From Tolypeutes matacus (Eukaryota > Chordata > Mammalia > Cingulata > Chlamyphoridae), in the NCBI GenBank assembly GCA_026826555.1, contig JAKSZT010017954.1, forward strand, positions 3,626,408-3,690,407: a stretch of 64,000 nucleotides of DNA, read 5' to 3'. The notes beneath the pieces were generated by a model. That model was not told the DNA's origin, ran no database searches, and saw only the letters and a list, made by a program, of their open reading frames with translations. Each line of letters starts with the position of its first letter. Position 1 is the first letter of the stretch. This document shows positions 10,522 through 21,950 of the stretch, piece by piece. The translations under genes and the position numbers were made by a program.

Positions 10522-12455
10522 CCTGGAAGGACACAATGGAGTGGCCCAGTCCACCCCAGGAGACCGCTGGCCTGCCCCGGTGGCACCCCCTTCAGGCAGG
10601 GGCCAGGATTGTCACTTTGGAGACAAGAACAGTGTTTATAACAATAACATACTCACCGCCATGGACAATCCCCCACCCTGACTCCCTGCCGGCCCAGGAG
10701 GCTTCCTCAAGCACGACCTTCCACAGAGAGCGGCATGGCCCCTGCCTGGCCCCCAGGCCCCCAGCCTGGGAGGTGGAGGGGCCCCAGCCAGGTCCTCCCC
10801 CTCCTCCACCCACCCCAGACGAGCTGCCCTGGGGACCAGCTGGAGCCCTGGCACACACGCCTCTGCCCTCTGTTCCTCCCCTCTGCCCTTGGGGCCCCCC
10901 GGACCTCGGAGCTGCCACTGTCCCAGGTAGGGGCCGGGGGAGGGCCCCGGCTTCTCCTTTCAGACCCCAAGGAAGAAAGTCCTTCAGAGCCAGCTGGGGG
11001 CTCCCCTTTTTCACACCGCTTCCAGGACACAGCACTCCCAGGGACCCTTGTCCCCACAAACTGAGCCTCCTTCTAAAATGGTACAAGTTCCCTCAGCCAG
11101 GTCCCTGGCTTCCAGGCGTGGGGTGGGCAGAGCCCCGACACAAACACACTACACCGCCCTACCCCCCAAGCTGCCGGCCTGCAGAGGCTCATGGTATTAG
11201 GGGAGCACGGCAGCCCCTTTCCACCCCTCTCCACTGACCTTGGACAAGCCCCGGCTTGGAGCTGGGGGGAGGGGTGGCCACAGGGGAGCCCAGAGCGAGG
11301 ACCCTGGGCATGTTGGTAATACGGTGTCCACCGGGTTGGCTAGATGTTCCAAAACTGGGCCTCCCACTGCCGACACATCCACGCAGGTTCTGATGCCCCC
11401 CCCCCACTCCATCCTAGCACGCACACACCCAGAGGGGGCCGTTCGTGCACACATGGCCACACAGAGCTCAGGACGGAGCCCCAGGCCTGGTGGCACACTG
11501 CAGACGTCCCAGAGGTGCAGACACACCCAGGGACCCTGGGCCACGTGTGCAGGGCCGTGCCTGCCGGGCCCACTCCTCAGGACCGCCATGTCCTGACGGC
11601 CCTCTTGGTTTGGTTACTGCCTGGAGGCCCCTGCGGCCTTGCAGTCTTATGAGGCAAGTCCCCCGTCCTCACCCGCCTAGAGCGTGTCAGCCCTGTCTCC
11701 TGCAACCAGGAAGAGCCCCCCCCAGGGAGGCCGGGAACAAGGAAGCCCTCACTGCCTCTCCCCTCTTCCGCTCAAGCCCTGCCGAGTGGCCCCAGGCCTG
11801 TGCACGGTGGAAGACGCCTCCCCCTCTAGAGAGGTCACTGTCTGGGCCTCTGTGTCGCAGCAGAGGGGCCCGTCCCCACCCTTCCTCAGCTCAGGGAGAC
11901 TCTTCACATGGGGCTAGAGGGGCGAGCCCGATAGCCATCGTGATGTTCCCATGATGCACCAGGGTGGGTGGGCAAATCCCTCCCCAGAAGCAGCCCAGGC
12001 TGCCCCTCTGAGCACCTCCAGGTACAGGCAGGTGGTGCTCGCACTCCCGCCCAAGCACAGCCCAGCGGCCCCCTCCCCTGCTGGCTTTCGGTAGCTCACA
12101 CACGTGGTTTTATTAACAACACAGAAGCAATGCTTTAGTGGCCTAACGCAGAGTCCTGCTCTTGCCAACATAATTAGGCAGCCATTAGTCTACTAACAAG
12201 CAGGGGCCACACAGCGCAGGCAGGGGCCGGAGCCCCCGAGGGGTGGGCAGGGAGGTGGCAGGTGTCAAAGCAGCAATTCCCTGCAAGCATCTGCCTCCCT
12301 GGGCCTCCCAGCTGTCCCAAGTGGCTACCTAGGTGTGGGCTCAGCCATGGTTCCCCCTCCTCCATATCCTCTGCACCCTTCCCCAAAGTGGAATCGTTGA
12401 AGTGTGGCAAGTCCGTGCTCGGGACAATAAAGCTTGTGACTGAGGCCCAGGACTT
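10522..12455 (+). other. Predicted 3' UTR of the coiled-coil gene
   Basis: GC-rich, mostly repeat-free sequence from the predicted stop to the AATAAA at 12426. The open frames inside it (the longest is 233 codons at 10536-11237) have no splice support and are proline-rich low-complexity products of GC-rich sequence. The exact cleavage site is not visible. Confidence 0.5.
12426..12431 (+). promoter_or_regulatory. Polyadenylation signal AATAAA
   Basis: GGGACAATAAAGCTTGTGAC, a canonical hexamer at the end of the long GC-rich stretch. It is the best candidate end of the coiled-coil gene transcript. Confidence 0.55.
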
Positions 12456-14545
12456 CCACTGCCATTGTCTCCTTCTCTCTGTGGGCTCCTCAGACACCCC
12501 CAGCCTCTCCCCAACTAACAGGCACCTTGGTGCCAGGGGTTGGTCCCAGGTCCTGCTCCCTGCTGCCAGCTAATTCCTACTCGAATGTGAATGTTTGACG
12601 AGGACATCAGAGGGCCTGGAGCTGAAGAAGCCCTGGGGCTGAGATGCCCTGTCCAGGGAGCAAGACCTCAGAAGGGAAGTCGGGACAGCTGAGATGAGGG
12701 GAGTAGCCTTTGGATCAGCGAGGGGCAGGCCAAGTAAGGCGGCCGGAGAGGGGCTAGGGGAAAGTGCCGAAGAAGCCTGCCCTGCATTGTGTTTAGATTT
12801 GAATCTGTTCGAGGTATCATTTTTTGGAAAAAGCTGGAAGTGAGGGCTGGGGTTTTCTGGTGAACAAAAAATCTTCCTGATGTACAAATAGCGATGGACC
12901 CGCGAACACAAGTTTGACGAATTCTTTTGCAGCTTAAAATGCGCAAAATCTGTTTCCCACAGCAGAACAAGTGAGCAGCCTTTGCAAGCATTGTGGTCAT
13001 CCTGGGCTTTGCCGCTGAGGTTACTTACCTCCCTGGAAGACCCAGCAAGACTCAGGAGGTTAACAATTGACTGTCCGAAGCTCCTGACCCCTTCCCTGGA
13101 GCTGTATCAGCAGAGTCCCAGAAGAAACAGTGAGTGAGATAGTCAAAGGGGTGAAGGGGCCAAGTGCCGAGGTGGGGACACCACAAAGAGGCCGCACAAG
13201 GGACTCTGGGGAGCTCTTACCACCCCAAGGGCTAAAGCAGAGCAGCTGTCACTGGAACCAGAGCTGGAGAGATAAATACCCGGTCCTCTCCGGGCCCTGC
13301 TCTCCCCTCCTGCCGGCAGCTCCCACTGGCTGAACACAACGGCCTAGAGGTCGGCCTCAGGCACAGCCAGGATGGGTGCCAGGTGGTCTGAGGCTGGGGA
13401 CAAATGCAGAACAGTTGGCACCGTTTCCATCACCAGACAGCCGCAAGGATGTTCTGGGCTTCTGCCGCCTTCAGTGCAAATGGCCTCAGCCCTTCTCAAG
13501 AACTTTGAAGTTGACCAGCCCAGCGTCCTGAACTTCAAAGAGCTTCTGCAAGCAGGACTCTGCTCTCAGGAGGTAAAGACACCGCCATGACCATTTTCCC
13601 CGAAGCCCTGGGCCAGCGTGGTCGCCCTCCCAGGGGAGAGCATTTCCCTTCCCTGAATTGCTACCTTCAGTGGGAACCCAGGCCAGGGAACTGCAGCCAC
13701 CCAACAGGACAGAGCCTCACAGGCCAGCAGTTGGTTTAAGGCCGCGGCAACTGCAGTGAAGAGTGGGGTGCTGGGTGGGCGGAAGAAGGAAGTCAGTTAT
13801 CCCAGGGAATGGGGAGGCTGGGTGCCCCTGCACAGGCAGGCACCCCAAAGTCCTGGAGGGAAGAGAGAGCCAGGTTGGGGCTGGAGCACAAGGCTCACTT
13901 AGTGTGAGCAGGGCTGGGGGGCTGGGGGTCCCATCACCAGGGTCATCACAGACCCTTGGCCCTCAGACACTGCGGTGGGAGGTGAGGGGGCTGGGGACCT
14001 CTGGGGGACCGAGGAGGTGGAGGCGGAACTTAGGCACTTTGGGGTCCAGCCCAGCCCACCACCCTCTCCCATGAGACCCAGGCCCATTGCTCCACTTCCC
14101 TGGGCCTCAGTTTCCTCATTTGTGAAATGGGGAAAATAAAGCCAACTTTATTTAGGGGTCTGACTGAGGCCCCTGCGAAGCCCCCCTAAGTGAGAGGCTC
14201 CAGTGGGGAGGTTTCTACCACTCTCCCAGAGCAGGTTGCCCCATCTTCATCCACAGTGATGCAGCTAGAGGGGCAGGAACTGCAGGCCTGGGGGAGACCC
14301 CGCCCCCGACTCAGTGCGCCCCTCCAGTTTAGGGGTCAGCAGATCCCCAGGGATGACTCGCCCCCACGGTGCAGGGGGAGCCCCGCATGGGCGTCCCTGC
14401 ACTGAAGCTCTGGGGTGCAGCTGCGGTTGAGGGGTCTGAAGAGACCACCCTCTGGACAGGCAGCGTCCCCCGCCATTCCCTGGGGTACCAGAAAGTAAGG
14501 AAAGTAAGGAAGTGCTCCAAACCATTCCTTTGTGACTTTTTCTTT
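12456..14545. other. Intergenic, mostly unique; MIR fragment near 14080-14145
   Basis: GC-rich unique sequence without a supported exon. CCTGGGCCTCAGTTTCCTCATTTGTGAAATGGGG at 14100-14131 has the typical MIR 3' part. Nothing else recognised. Confidence 0.5.
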
Positions 14546-14636
14546 TTACTTTTTTCATTTTGATTTTTTTGAGCCTGGGTACCTCCCATGTGGGAACAGG
14601 TGCTCAACCTCTTGAGCCACATCCGCTCCCTAACAT
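14546..14636 (-). mobile_element. DAS-type SINE, antisense, short
   Basis: T-rich start, TTGAGCCTGGGTACCTCCCATGTGGGAAC, inverted head TTGAGCCACATCCGCTCCC. The B box is damaged. It lies at the junction with an antisense L1M. Confidence 0.8.
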
Positions 14637-15745
14637 TTTTATTTTGAAATATCTTTAGTCTTACAGAGGAGTTACAAAAATAATACAGAGGGGGAAAAAA
14701 ACCCAAAAAGATAAAAAAGAATAACCAATAAAGAAAAAAATAAATAAAAGCAAAAAAATAATACAGAGAGTTCCCATACACCCTTCACCTGCTTCCCCGA
14801 GTGTTAAACATCTTGCAAAAGCACAGAACAAGGCTCAGAGCCAGGAAATGAACGTTGGCACAAGGCTCTTTACTGAAGTCCAGGCCTTACTCACATCTCA
14901 CCAGTTTTTCTACTAAAGACCCTTTTCTGCTCCAGGATCCCATCCTTGTGTTCAATTATCATGGCCCCCTTGTCTCCTTAGCCCTGACAGTTTCTCAGAC
15001 TCCTTGTCCTTCATGACCTTGACGCATTTGAAGATGACAGAACAGTTGTTTTGTTGTGTGTCCTCTGATTTGTCTGCTGTGTTCTCACCATTAGCTTGAG
15101 GCTGCGTGCCATTGGGAAGGACACTGCAGAGGTGACGGGTCCTTAGTGCATCGGATCCGGGAGAACCTGGTATCAAAACGTCTTCTTACTGGTGATGCTA
15201 ACTGATCACTTGGGTAAGGTGGTGGGTGTCAGAGTTCTCCACTGCACAATATGATTTTCCCCTTTAAAATTCATAAATATTGGGGGGGGGTTGAGATTGT
15301 GCAAATATCCTGTTGCTCCTTAAACTTTCACCACTGATTTTAGCATCCATCAGGGGATCTCTTCCGCAGTGATTCTTACCGCCATGTTCTAATGGTGATT
15401 TTCTATTTCCTTCTTTCCTTCTACATTTATTAATTGGAATTCTTCTGTAACAAAGAGTTGTCTCTTCTCCCCCATTTATTTATTTACTCAATCATTTACT
15501 TATATCAGTATGGACTCATGGGTACTTATTTTATACTTTGGGCTATAATGCAATACTGTTATTCTTATTTTTTGCTCCAGTTGTTCCAGTTCAGCCACTG
15601 GGAGCTTCCACTTGGCTCTCGTGTCCCTTTGACATGCCCCCATCTTTTTGGTTTGGAGCACTTCCTTACTTTCTGGTACTCCAAGATGCTCCAAACCCAT
15701 CTTGTATTTTTCCTGCCCCAGCTCTAGAATCAGTCACCGAGAAAT
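14637..15745 (-). repeat. L1M 3' UTR, antisense
   Basis: Antisense L1M phrases in order: TTACAGAGGAGTTACAAAAATAATACAGAG, GTTCCCATACACCCTTCACC, GATTTGTCTGC, GCTATAATGCAATACTG, CAGTTGTTCCAGTTCAGCCACTGGGAGC, CTTTGACATGCCCCCATC, GCACTTCCTTACTTTCTGG, CCTGCCCCAGCTCTAGAATCAG. An A-rich 60-bp insert (14690-14760) looks like a simple repeat. Confidence 0.75.
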
Positions 15746-15797
15746 GACACCTAAAGCACAAACAAGCAAAGGAAAAAAAATAGATAAATTAGAATTC

Positions 15798-15900
15798 GGG
15801 GTCGGATGTGGCTCAACTGGTTGAGCATCCATCTCCCATATGGAGGGACCCGGGTTCGATCCCTGGGACCTCCTGGTAAAAAAAAAAAAAAAAAAAAAAA
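15798..15900 (+). mobile_element. DAS-type SINE with 12-bp target-site duplication
   Basis: GGGGTCGGATGTGGCTCAACTGG head, B box GGGTTCGATCCC, poly(A) of about 24. Perfect duplication AAATTAGAATTC at 15786-15797 and 15901-15912. The long pure A tail and intact duplication suggest a young insertion. Confidence 0.95.
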
Positions 15901-15959
15901 AAATTAGAATTCATCTAGTGAATGATGGACTGTGGTTAGTAGTACAAATAAAAGATTTT

Positions 15960-17365
15960 TCTCTCATGAAATAAAACATATATAATGCTAATAAAAAATT
16001 AGAATTCATCAAAATTTAAAACTTTTGTGCTTCAAAGGATATTTATGTGAGAAAATGTTTTCAAATAATTTATCTGATAAGGGTCCAGAATATATAAAGA
16101 GCTCTTTCAACTCCACAGTAAGAAGGCAAATAACCCAATTTAAAAATGGACAAAGGATCTGAATTGACATTTCCCCAAAGATGATATACAAACGGCCAAT
16201 AAGCATATGAAAATATGCTCAACATCATTAGTCATCAGGGAAATGCAAATCAAAATCACAAGAGGAAGCGGATGTGGCTCAAGCAATTGAGCTCCTGCCT
16301 ACCACACGGGAAGTCCCAGGTTCAATTCCCGATGCCTCCTAAAGAAGACGATAAAGACAGCAAGCTGATGCAACAGGCAGGCACAGCAAGCTGAAGCAAC
16401 AAGATGATGCAACAAGAGACACAAGGAAAACATAATGAGACACAAGAAAGCAGGGAGCCGAGGTGGCTCAAGCCATTAGGCACCTCCCTCCCACATTGGA
16501 GGTCCCGGGTTCGGTTCCTGGTGCCTCCTAAAAACAAGACCAGCACATAACAGACACAGCAAATGCAAACAATGAGGGTGTGGGGAGAAATAAATAAAAT
16601 CTTAAAAAAAATCACAAGATACTACTTCATACTCACTAGTATCAAAAATGCAGACAGTAACAAGATTAGCAAGGATATGGAGAAATCGACACCCTCATAT
16701 ATTGCTGGTAGGAATGTAAAATGGTGCAGCCAGTTTGAAACAGAGTTTGACAATTTCTTAAAATGTTCAACATAAAGTTAGCACGTGACCCAGCAATTTT
16801 ACTCCTAGGTATAGGCCCAAGAGAAATGAAACATACCTAGCAAGTTTCTCTTGAACATGCTAGGTATAGGCATGTTCATAGCAGCATCATAGCCAAAAAA
16901 GGAAAACAACACAAATGTCCATCAGCTGATGAATGGATGGGAAAAATGTGCCCTAGCCATACAATGGAATATTATTCAGCCATTGAAAAATCAAGTTCTG
17001 ATGCATGTTACAGCGTGGATGGAATCTTGAAAATATTATACTAAGTGAAAGAAGCCAGTCACAAAAGGCCACGTATTGTTCGGTTCCATTTATATAACAT
17101 GTCCAGAATAGGCAAATCCATCGAGACAGAAAGTGGCTTATAGTGGTTGCCAGGGGCTGGAGGGGACTGGGGAGTGAGTGCTATTGGGTATGGAGTTTCT
17201 TTTGAGGGTGATGGAAAATGTTCTAAAATTAGATCGTGGCAATGGATGCACAATTCTGACTATACTGAAAACCACTGAATTCTACACTTCAAGTGTAAAT
17301 TTTAAAGGGTAAATTTTATGGCATGTACATTATATCTCAATAAAGCTATTGTAAACACACAAACG
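15960..17365 (+). repeat. L1 3' end (ORF2 tail and 3' UTR), interrupted by SINEs
   Basis: Sense L1 ORF2 C-terminal coding remnants, heavily mutated: AAATGGACAAAGGATCTGAA, ATACAATGGAATATTATTCAGCC, CCCAGCAATTTTACTCCTAGGT, then the L1M 3' UTR with TGGTTGCCAGGGGCTGG and CATTATATCTCAATAAAGC. No intact reading frame. Two SINE bodies interrupt it at 16264-16607. Confidence 0.85.
16264..16607 (+). mobile_element. DAS SINE pair with 12-bp target-site duplication
   Basis: Two tRNA-like bodies (heads near 16266 and 16452) joined by an A-rich GCAAGCTGATGCAACA spacer. The duplication AAAATCACAAGA is at 16252-16263 and 16608-16619, so the two bodies inserted as one composite unit. Confidence 0.9.
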
Positions 17366-18000
17366 TCAATTGATGCAATTCATCATGTTAACAAAATAAA
17401 GGAGAATGCCACCAAGAACCAATTCAGCAGCTGCAGTAGACTGGGCTGAGGTGGTCCAGGCGGGCTGGGCAGGGGTGAATGAAATCTGCTTGATGCCACT
17501 TGATTTAAAAGTAATAGGGATGTGGTGGGAGGTGTGGGAGGTGGGCAACATGGGAATCCCAGTGGGTTCCGTGTAATATTTTGGGTAATCTAAGCACCTC
17601 TTAAAATATATGTGTATATATATATATATAAATAACATTTTTGTGAGCGAATACACATATATGCATATATATTTATATATCATTTTACAAATGTTTGTAT
17701 GTATTGTGAGAATTTTGATTTTTACCCATAATAAAAAAAAAATTAAAAAAAAAAAAATAAAAGTAATAGGGAGGGAGGCGGCTGTGGCTCAATCAGTGGG
17801 GCTCCCGTTTGCCATGTGGGAGGCCCGGAGTTCGGTTCCCGGGGCCTCCTGGTGGGGGCGGGCCCGCCCGCACGGCGTGGTTGGCTGGCCCGGCGGGCGC
17901 AGGCAGCGGGGGGGGGGGGGGATAAATGAATAAATAAATAAAGTCTTTAAAAAAATAAAAATAAATAAATAAAAGTAATAGGGACTTCTACTTCAAGGCA
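17366..18000 (+). mobile_element. Nested insertions marked by a triplicated target site
   Basis: AAAAGTAATAGGGA occurs three times (about 17507, 17759 and 17972). The first interval (~240 bp) holds a TATATA microsatellite and ends in an A-rich tract, like a retroposed fragment. The second holds a GC-rich DAS SINE (17775-17970; head GGCGGCTGTGGCTCAATCAG, B box GTTCGGTTCCC, then a G-rich tail). This reads as two successive insertions at the same target. Confidence 0.75.
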
Positions 18001-18227
18001 GAGAACCCGTAATGCAGCCTCTCAACTTTCCAGTGTAATGACCACGAAGAGGACAATAAACACGAATTTCCAATTGGAGATTGCCTGGGATAGAATGGAG
18101 TAGGGGGGGACCCATCAATATCTAAGACTACAACTGGACTGGTATTATTTTTAAAGTGTTCTTTATTAGTCTTTATACTTTTTTGTATGCCTGAAATATT
18201 GCATTACAAGTTTTTGGTTTGTTTTTC

Positions 18228-18318
18228 TTTGTTTGTTTTGGAGTTACCAGGGATTGAACCCGAGACCTCATATATTCAAAGCAGGCACTCAAGCACTGAA
18301 CTGCACCCACTCCACATG
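18228..18318 (-). mobile_element. DAS-type SINE, antisense
   Basis: TTTTGGAGTTACCAGGGATTGAACCCGAGACC, then an inverted head ending CACCCACTCC. Divergent copy. Confidence 0.75.
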
Positions 18319-18319
18319 T

Positions 18320-20112
18320 TTTTCTTTTTTTTGGTCAAAGTATAATTTACATGCAGTAAAGTGCAAAAATCTTCGGTGTCCAGCTCGATGAATTTTTACG
18401 TATGTAGACACCTGTGCAGTCACACACAGAACAAGAGGTGGGTTGAATTGTGTGTCCCCGTGTGGACATGTACTTGGTCTTGGTTTGCATTCTGGTGGGT
18501 ACGGACCATTGCAAATAGGATCGCTTGAAGATGTGACTTCAGGTAAGGTGTGGCCTCACTGAATCAGGCTGGGCTTTAATCCAGGTTACCTGAGTCCTTT
18601 ATTAGCAGAATGAAATTCAGGCAGAGAGAGTCATGGGAAGAAGCTGGGAGTCAGTGGAACCTGGAAAAGAAAGGAAAAGTCACCGCCATGTATATTGCCA
18701 TGTGGCAGAAAAGCCAAGGGCCCAGGACATATGAAAAACGTGTAATATAGACTATAAGCATTATATCAATGTTCTTGAACTTAATAATGACACGTAAGGT
18801 GGATACGTGAGTATCCTTGTTCTTAGAAAATGTATATGGAAGCATTGTGTTCAAGGAACATAATGGGGGGCGGATGTGGCTCAAGTGGTTGGACGTCCGT
18901 CTCCCATATGGAGGGACCTGGGTTCGATCCCTGGGACCTCCCGGTAAAATAAAGAAAAATATAGAAGGTGCGTGGGCTGCCAGGTCCCATGCACAGGTAC
19001 GCCGCCAGGCCCCACCGAGCCATGCAGCAAGATGATGATGTAACAAGAGTAACACAAAGGGAGAGCCAAGATGAGACGTGCCGAGGAAAAAAACAAAACA
19101 CCAGGAACTAAGGTGGCACAGGTGGCAAGACGCCTCTCTCCCACATCGGAGGTTCCCGGGATCGAATCCTGGTAAAGACAGGAGGAGAAGGATGAGAAGA
19201 GAGGGCAGGAAACAGACACAGAGAATTGTCCATCGAATGGACACAAAACAGCAAAAACGGGGGTCAGGGTGGGGGTTAAAAATGGATAAAAGTAAAATAA
19301 ATCTTTTTTTAAAAAAAGGAAGATAATGCACAGAGTGCAGACAGCACTTGCAAACAACGAGGTGGGGGGAGGAGAAATAAATAAATTAATTAATTAAAAA
19401 AGGAACATAATGTATACAACCTACACTCAAGTGTTCAGAAAATGAACAGATAGACAGGTAGAATGCTATGGCAAAATGTGGCAAAATCTTAAAATTGATG
19501 GAACTGGAGGGATTGGGGTATGTCGGAGATCTCTATATAGGTTTCATATTATTTTTGTAACTGTCCTGTAAGTTTGAAAGTATTTCAAAATAAGAAGTTA
19601 AAAAAAAAAAAAAAAGTCAAAGACCAAGGATCACCAGAAGCCAGCCCAGAATGCCACCATCTTCAGGAAGAAAGCATCATCTTGCTGAGGCCTTGATTTT
19701 GAGCTTCTCCTAGCCTCAAAACTGTGAGCCATACATCCCCGTTGTTTAAGTCAACCCACTGTATGACATTTGTTTCAGCAGCCAGGAAACTAAGATGCCA
19801 AGACATAGACTATTTCCAACTCCACGCAGGCTCCCTCGTGCCCCTTCCCTGCTCGTTCCTGGCCCCTCCAAGATAACCACTATTTATACCACCATCATCA
19901 TAGATGAGCCCTGCTTGATCTTGATCTTCATATAATGGAATCACACAGTGTATACTCTTTGTGGTCTAGTTTTTTCTAGCTCGACATTATGTCTGTGAGA
20001 GTCAGCTCTTTATTGCATTATTCCTGTGTGTGAATATACCACAGTTTATTTATTCTATTCTCCTTTGGATGGATAATTGGATTAAGGGACATTGTGTAAT
20101 ATACCTGTCACA
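18320..20112. repeat. Four-layer nest: L1M antisense, MaLR LTR, L1M 3' end, DAS SINEs
   Basis: An antisense L1M (18320-18432 and about 19800-20112) is split by a sense MaLR LTR (about 18433-18728 and 19617-19800). That LTR is split by a sense L1M 3' end (about 18729-18865 and 19400-19616), which is split by a composite SINE unit (18866-19399). The innermost duplication AAGGAACATAATG is perfect at 18853-18865 and 19400-19412. Confidence 0.75.
18866..19399 (+). mobile_element. Composite DAS SINE unit with 13-bp duplication
   Basis: First body GGCGGATGTGGCTCAAGTGG with B box GGTTCGATCCC, followed by the 3' unit with CATGCACAGGTACGCCGCCAGGCCC. A second body (GGTGGCACAGGTGGCAAGACG, B box GATCGAATCC) and an A-rich end follow. 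Same order of modules as at 43880-44190. Confidence 0.88.
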
Positions 20113-20114
20113 AT

Positions 20115-20612
20115 TTGAAGTTCTTTTATGAATCCCCCAAAGAGAAAGATTATGTTTTTGAACTCATGCGTTCCTGTGGGTGTAAGACCCTTTTGACTGG
20201 ACTAGTCAGTGAGGCGTGGCTCAGGTTGAGTCTCAGCTCTCTCCCTGGGTCTGATATAAATGGAGACAGAGAGAAACACACAGGAAAAGGGAGCGCTGCC
20301 ATATCTGACCCTGCCATGTGAGAGAGGACTCGACGACGGCTTAAGCACAAAGCCCCAAGAGGCTGGGCCCACAGAGCAGTCCACAGCTGAGGAGACGAGC
20401 CCTGCCGTGTGCTTGATCACCATGTGGCAGGACACCAGGATCACCAGGAGCTGACTTTGCTGGGAAAGCATCTCCAATGGTGCCTTGATTTGGACATTTC
20501 ATGGCCTCAAAACTGTAAGTTTTACCCCAAATAAATCCCCTTTATACAAGCCAGCCCATTTCTGGTACTTTGCATCAGTAGCCCTTTGGTAAACTAAGCC
20601 ATAGCCATGAAG
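20115..20612 (+). repeat. MaLR (MLT1-like) LTR, sense
   Basis: The 3' half has the MLT1-type order GGCCTCAAAACTGTAAG, CCCCAAATAAATCCCC (polyadenylation signal), CATTTCTGGTACTTTGCATC, ending GTAAACTAAGCC. No internal region attached, so a solo LTR. Confidence 0.7.
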
Positions 20613-20734
20613 ATGTAGGAAAACATGAAGTTCCATTAAATGCACTTTGCTAATGTAAGATGTGAATAACGGGAAAGTGTATTTGTGGGTGGTGGGGGTA
20701 ATATGGGAATCCCCTATATATTTTTTCATATGCT

Positions 20735-21950
20735 CTTTTTTTCAAAACTTTATTTTTAAAGAAGTTTTAGATTACAGAAAAATTACATCAAAAATATAGG
20801 GCATTCCCATATCCCCATCCCCTCCCCTCTCACATATTAATAACATCTTTCTTTAGTGTGGTACGTTTGTTATAATATGCACATATTGAAGCATTGTAAC
20901 AAACCATGGTCAATAGTTTACATTATGGTTTACACTTTGCACCACACAATTTTATAGGTTTTGACAAAATGTGTAATGACCTGTAGCCATCATTGCAATA
21001 TCATGCAGGATAATTCCAATGTCCCCAAAATGCCCCATTCTTCCCTCTCCCTCCCCTTAGAGCCTCTGATGACCACTATCTTTATATCAATGTTACAAGT
21101 TCTTCCATTACTAGAATAATAAGTGTACTTTGTCCATGGTTACATTCCCCCCTTGCTTTTGTTCATTTCTCAGTCTTGAGGATTTTGGCCCACTCTGCTT
21201 CTGATTGAGAGGGGACTTAGATCCCATGGGGCAGATGGATGGAACTGTCTTGCTTGCAGTTGTAGATACTCTCTGTTTTTTTGGGATGGGCGTTGTCCAT
21301 CATCATCCCTTTGTTAGTTGTCCTGGGTGAGTCCTATGAACTGGAGAGTAGGAATTGGCTGCAACTCTGCTGAGATTCAGGGCTCACCTGGCATATGAAC
21401 ATCCAGAGGATTTAAGTCTCTGGGACATATATTTAACAGGTATAGTGCTAATTATAGATTCAGCTAAAAGGGGCAGAAGAACTAGGTGTAGGAAAATTAT
21501 AAATGAGTCTAACTTTGTTATATTGGGGAAATAGGTTAACAAATATTCCAAGGTAAGATCCACCGACGGGGTGCCGATTTCCTGGGGTTGTGTGCCCTGC
21601 CTATAGTGTCCAGATGTCTCTAGAGCCCTCAGGTGCACCCCTCTTTGAGGCACTGCTTGCTGTGGCAGTCAGGGAGATCTCCTAAGATGTGCATAAGTAT
21701 AACCTCTGGAATGACCTCCCGACACACTTTGACAAAATGCATGATGGCCTGTATCCATCATTGCAAAATCATGCAGAACAATTCCAATGTCCCCAAAATG
21801 CCCTGTGTTCCACTTATTCTTCCTTCTCCTTATGGTAACCACTAAGTTTCAGTTCTTATTCTTGAAAAATTGAAACTTAGTGGTTACTTTAAAACGTCTC
21901 TAAAAATAAAGTTTATAATGATTTAAAAAATAAAATTTAAAAATCAGAAG
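20735..21950 (-). repeat. Antisense L1-like 3' UTR block with internal direct repeat
   Basis: TTTTAGATTACAGAAAAATTACATC and CATTCCCATATCCCC resemble antisense L1 3' UTRs. A ~100-bp segment at 20959-21058 (GACAAAATGTGTAATGACCTG to CCTCCCCTTA) recurs diverged at 21730-21835. No ORF. Confidence 0.5.
21835..21887. repeat. Perfect 17-bp inverted repeat with 19-nt loop
   Basis: Left arm GTAACCACTAAGTTTCA (21835-21851) and right arm TGAAACTTAGTGGTTAC (21871-21887) are exact reverse complements. They would form a stable cruciform or RNA hairpin. Confidence 0.95.

Noticed and set aside
10536..11237. 233-codon plus-strand ORF
   Set aside because: Lies in the predicted 3' UTR. Proline-rich from GC-rich sequence, overlapped by minus-strand ORFs of similar length, no motif.
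15798..15900. tRNA gene from the SINE head
   Set aside because: A and B boxes are tRNA-like, but target duplications, a poly(A) tail and two dozen dispersed copies show SINEs; no intact cloverleaf with acceptor stem seen.
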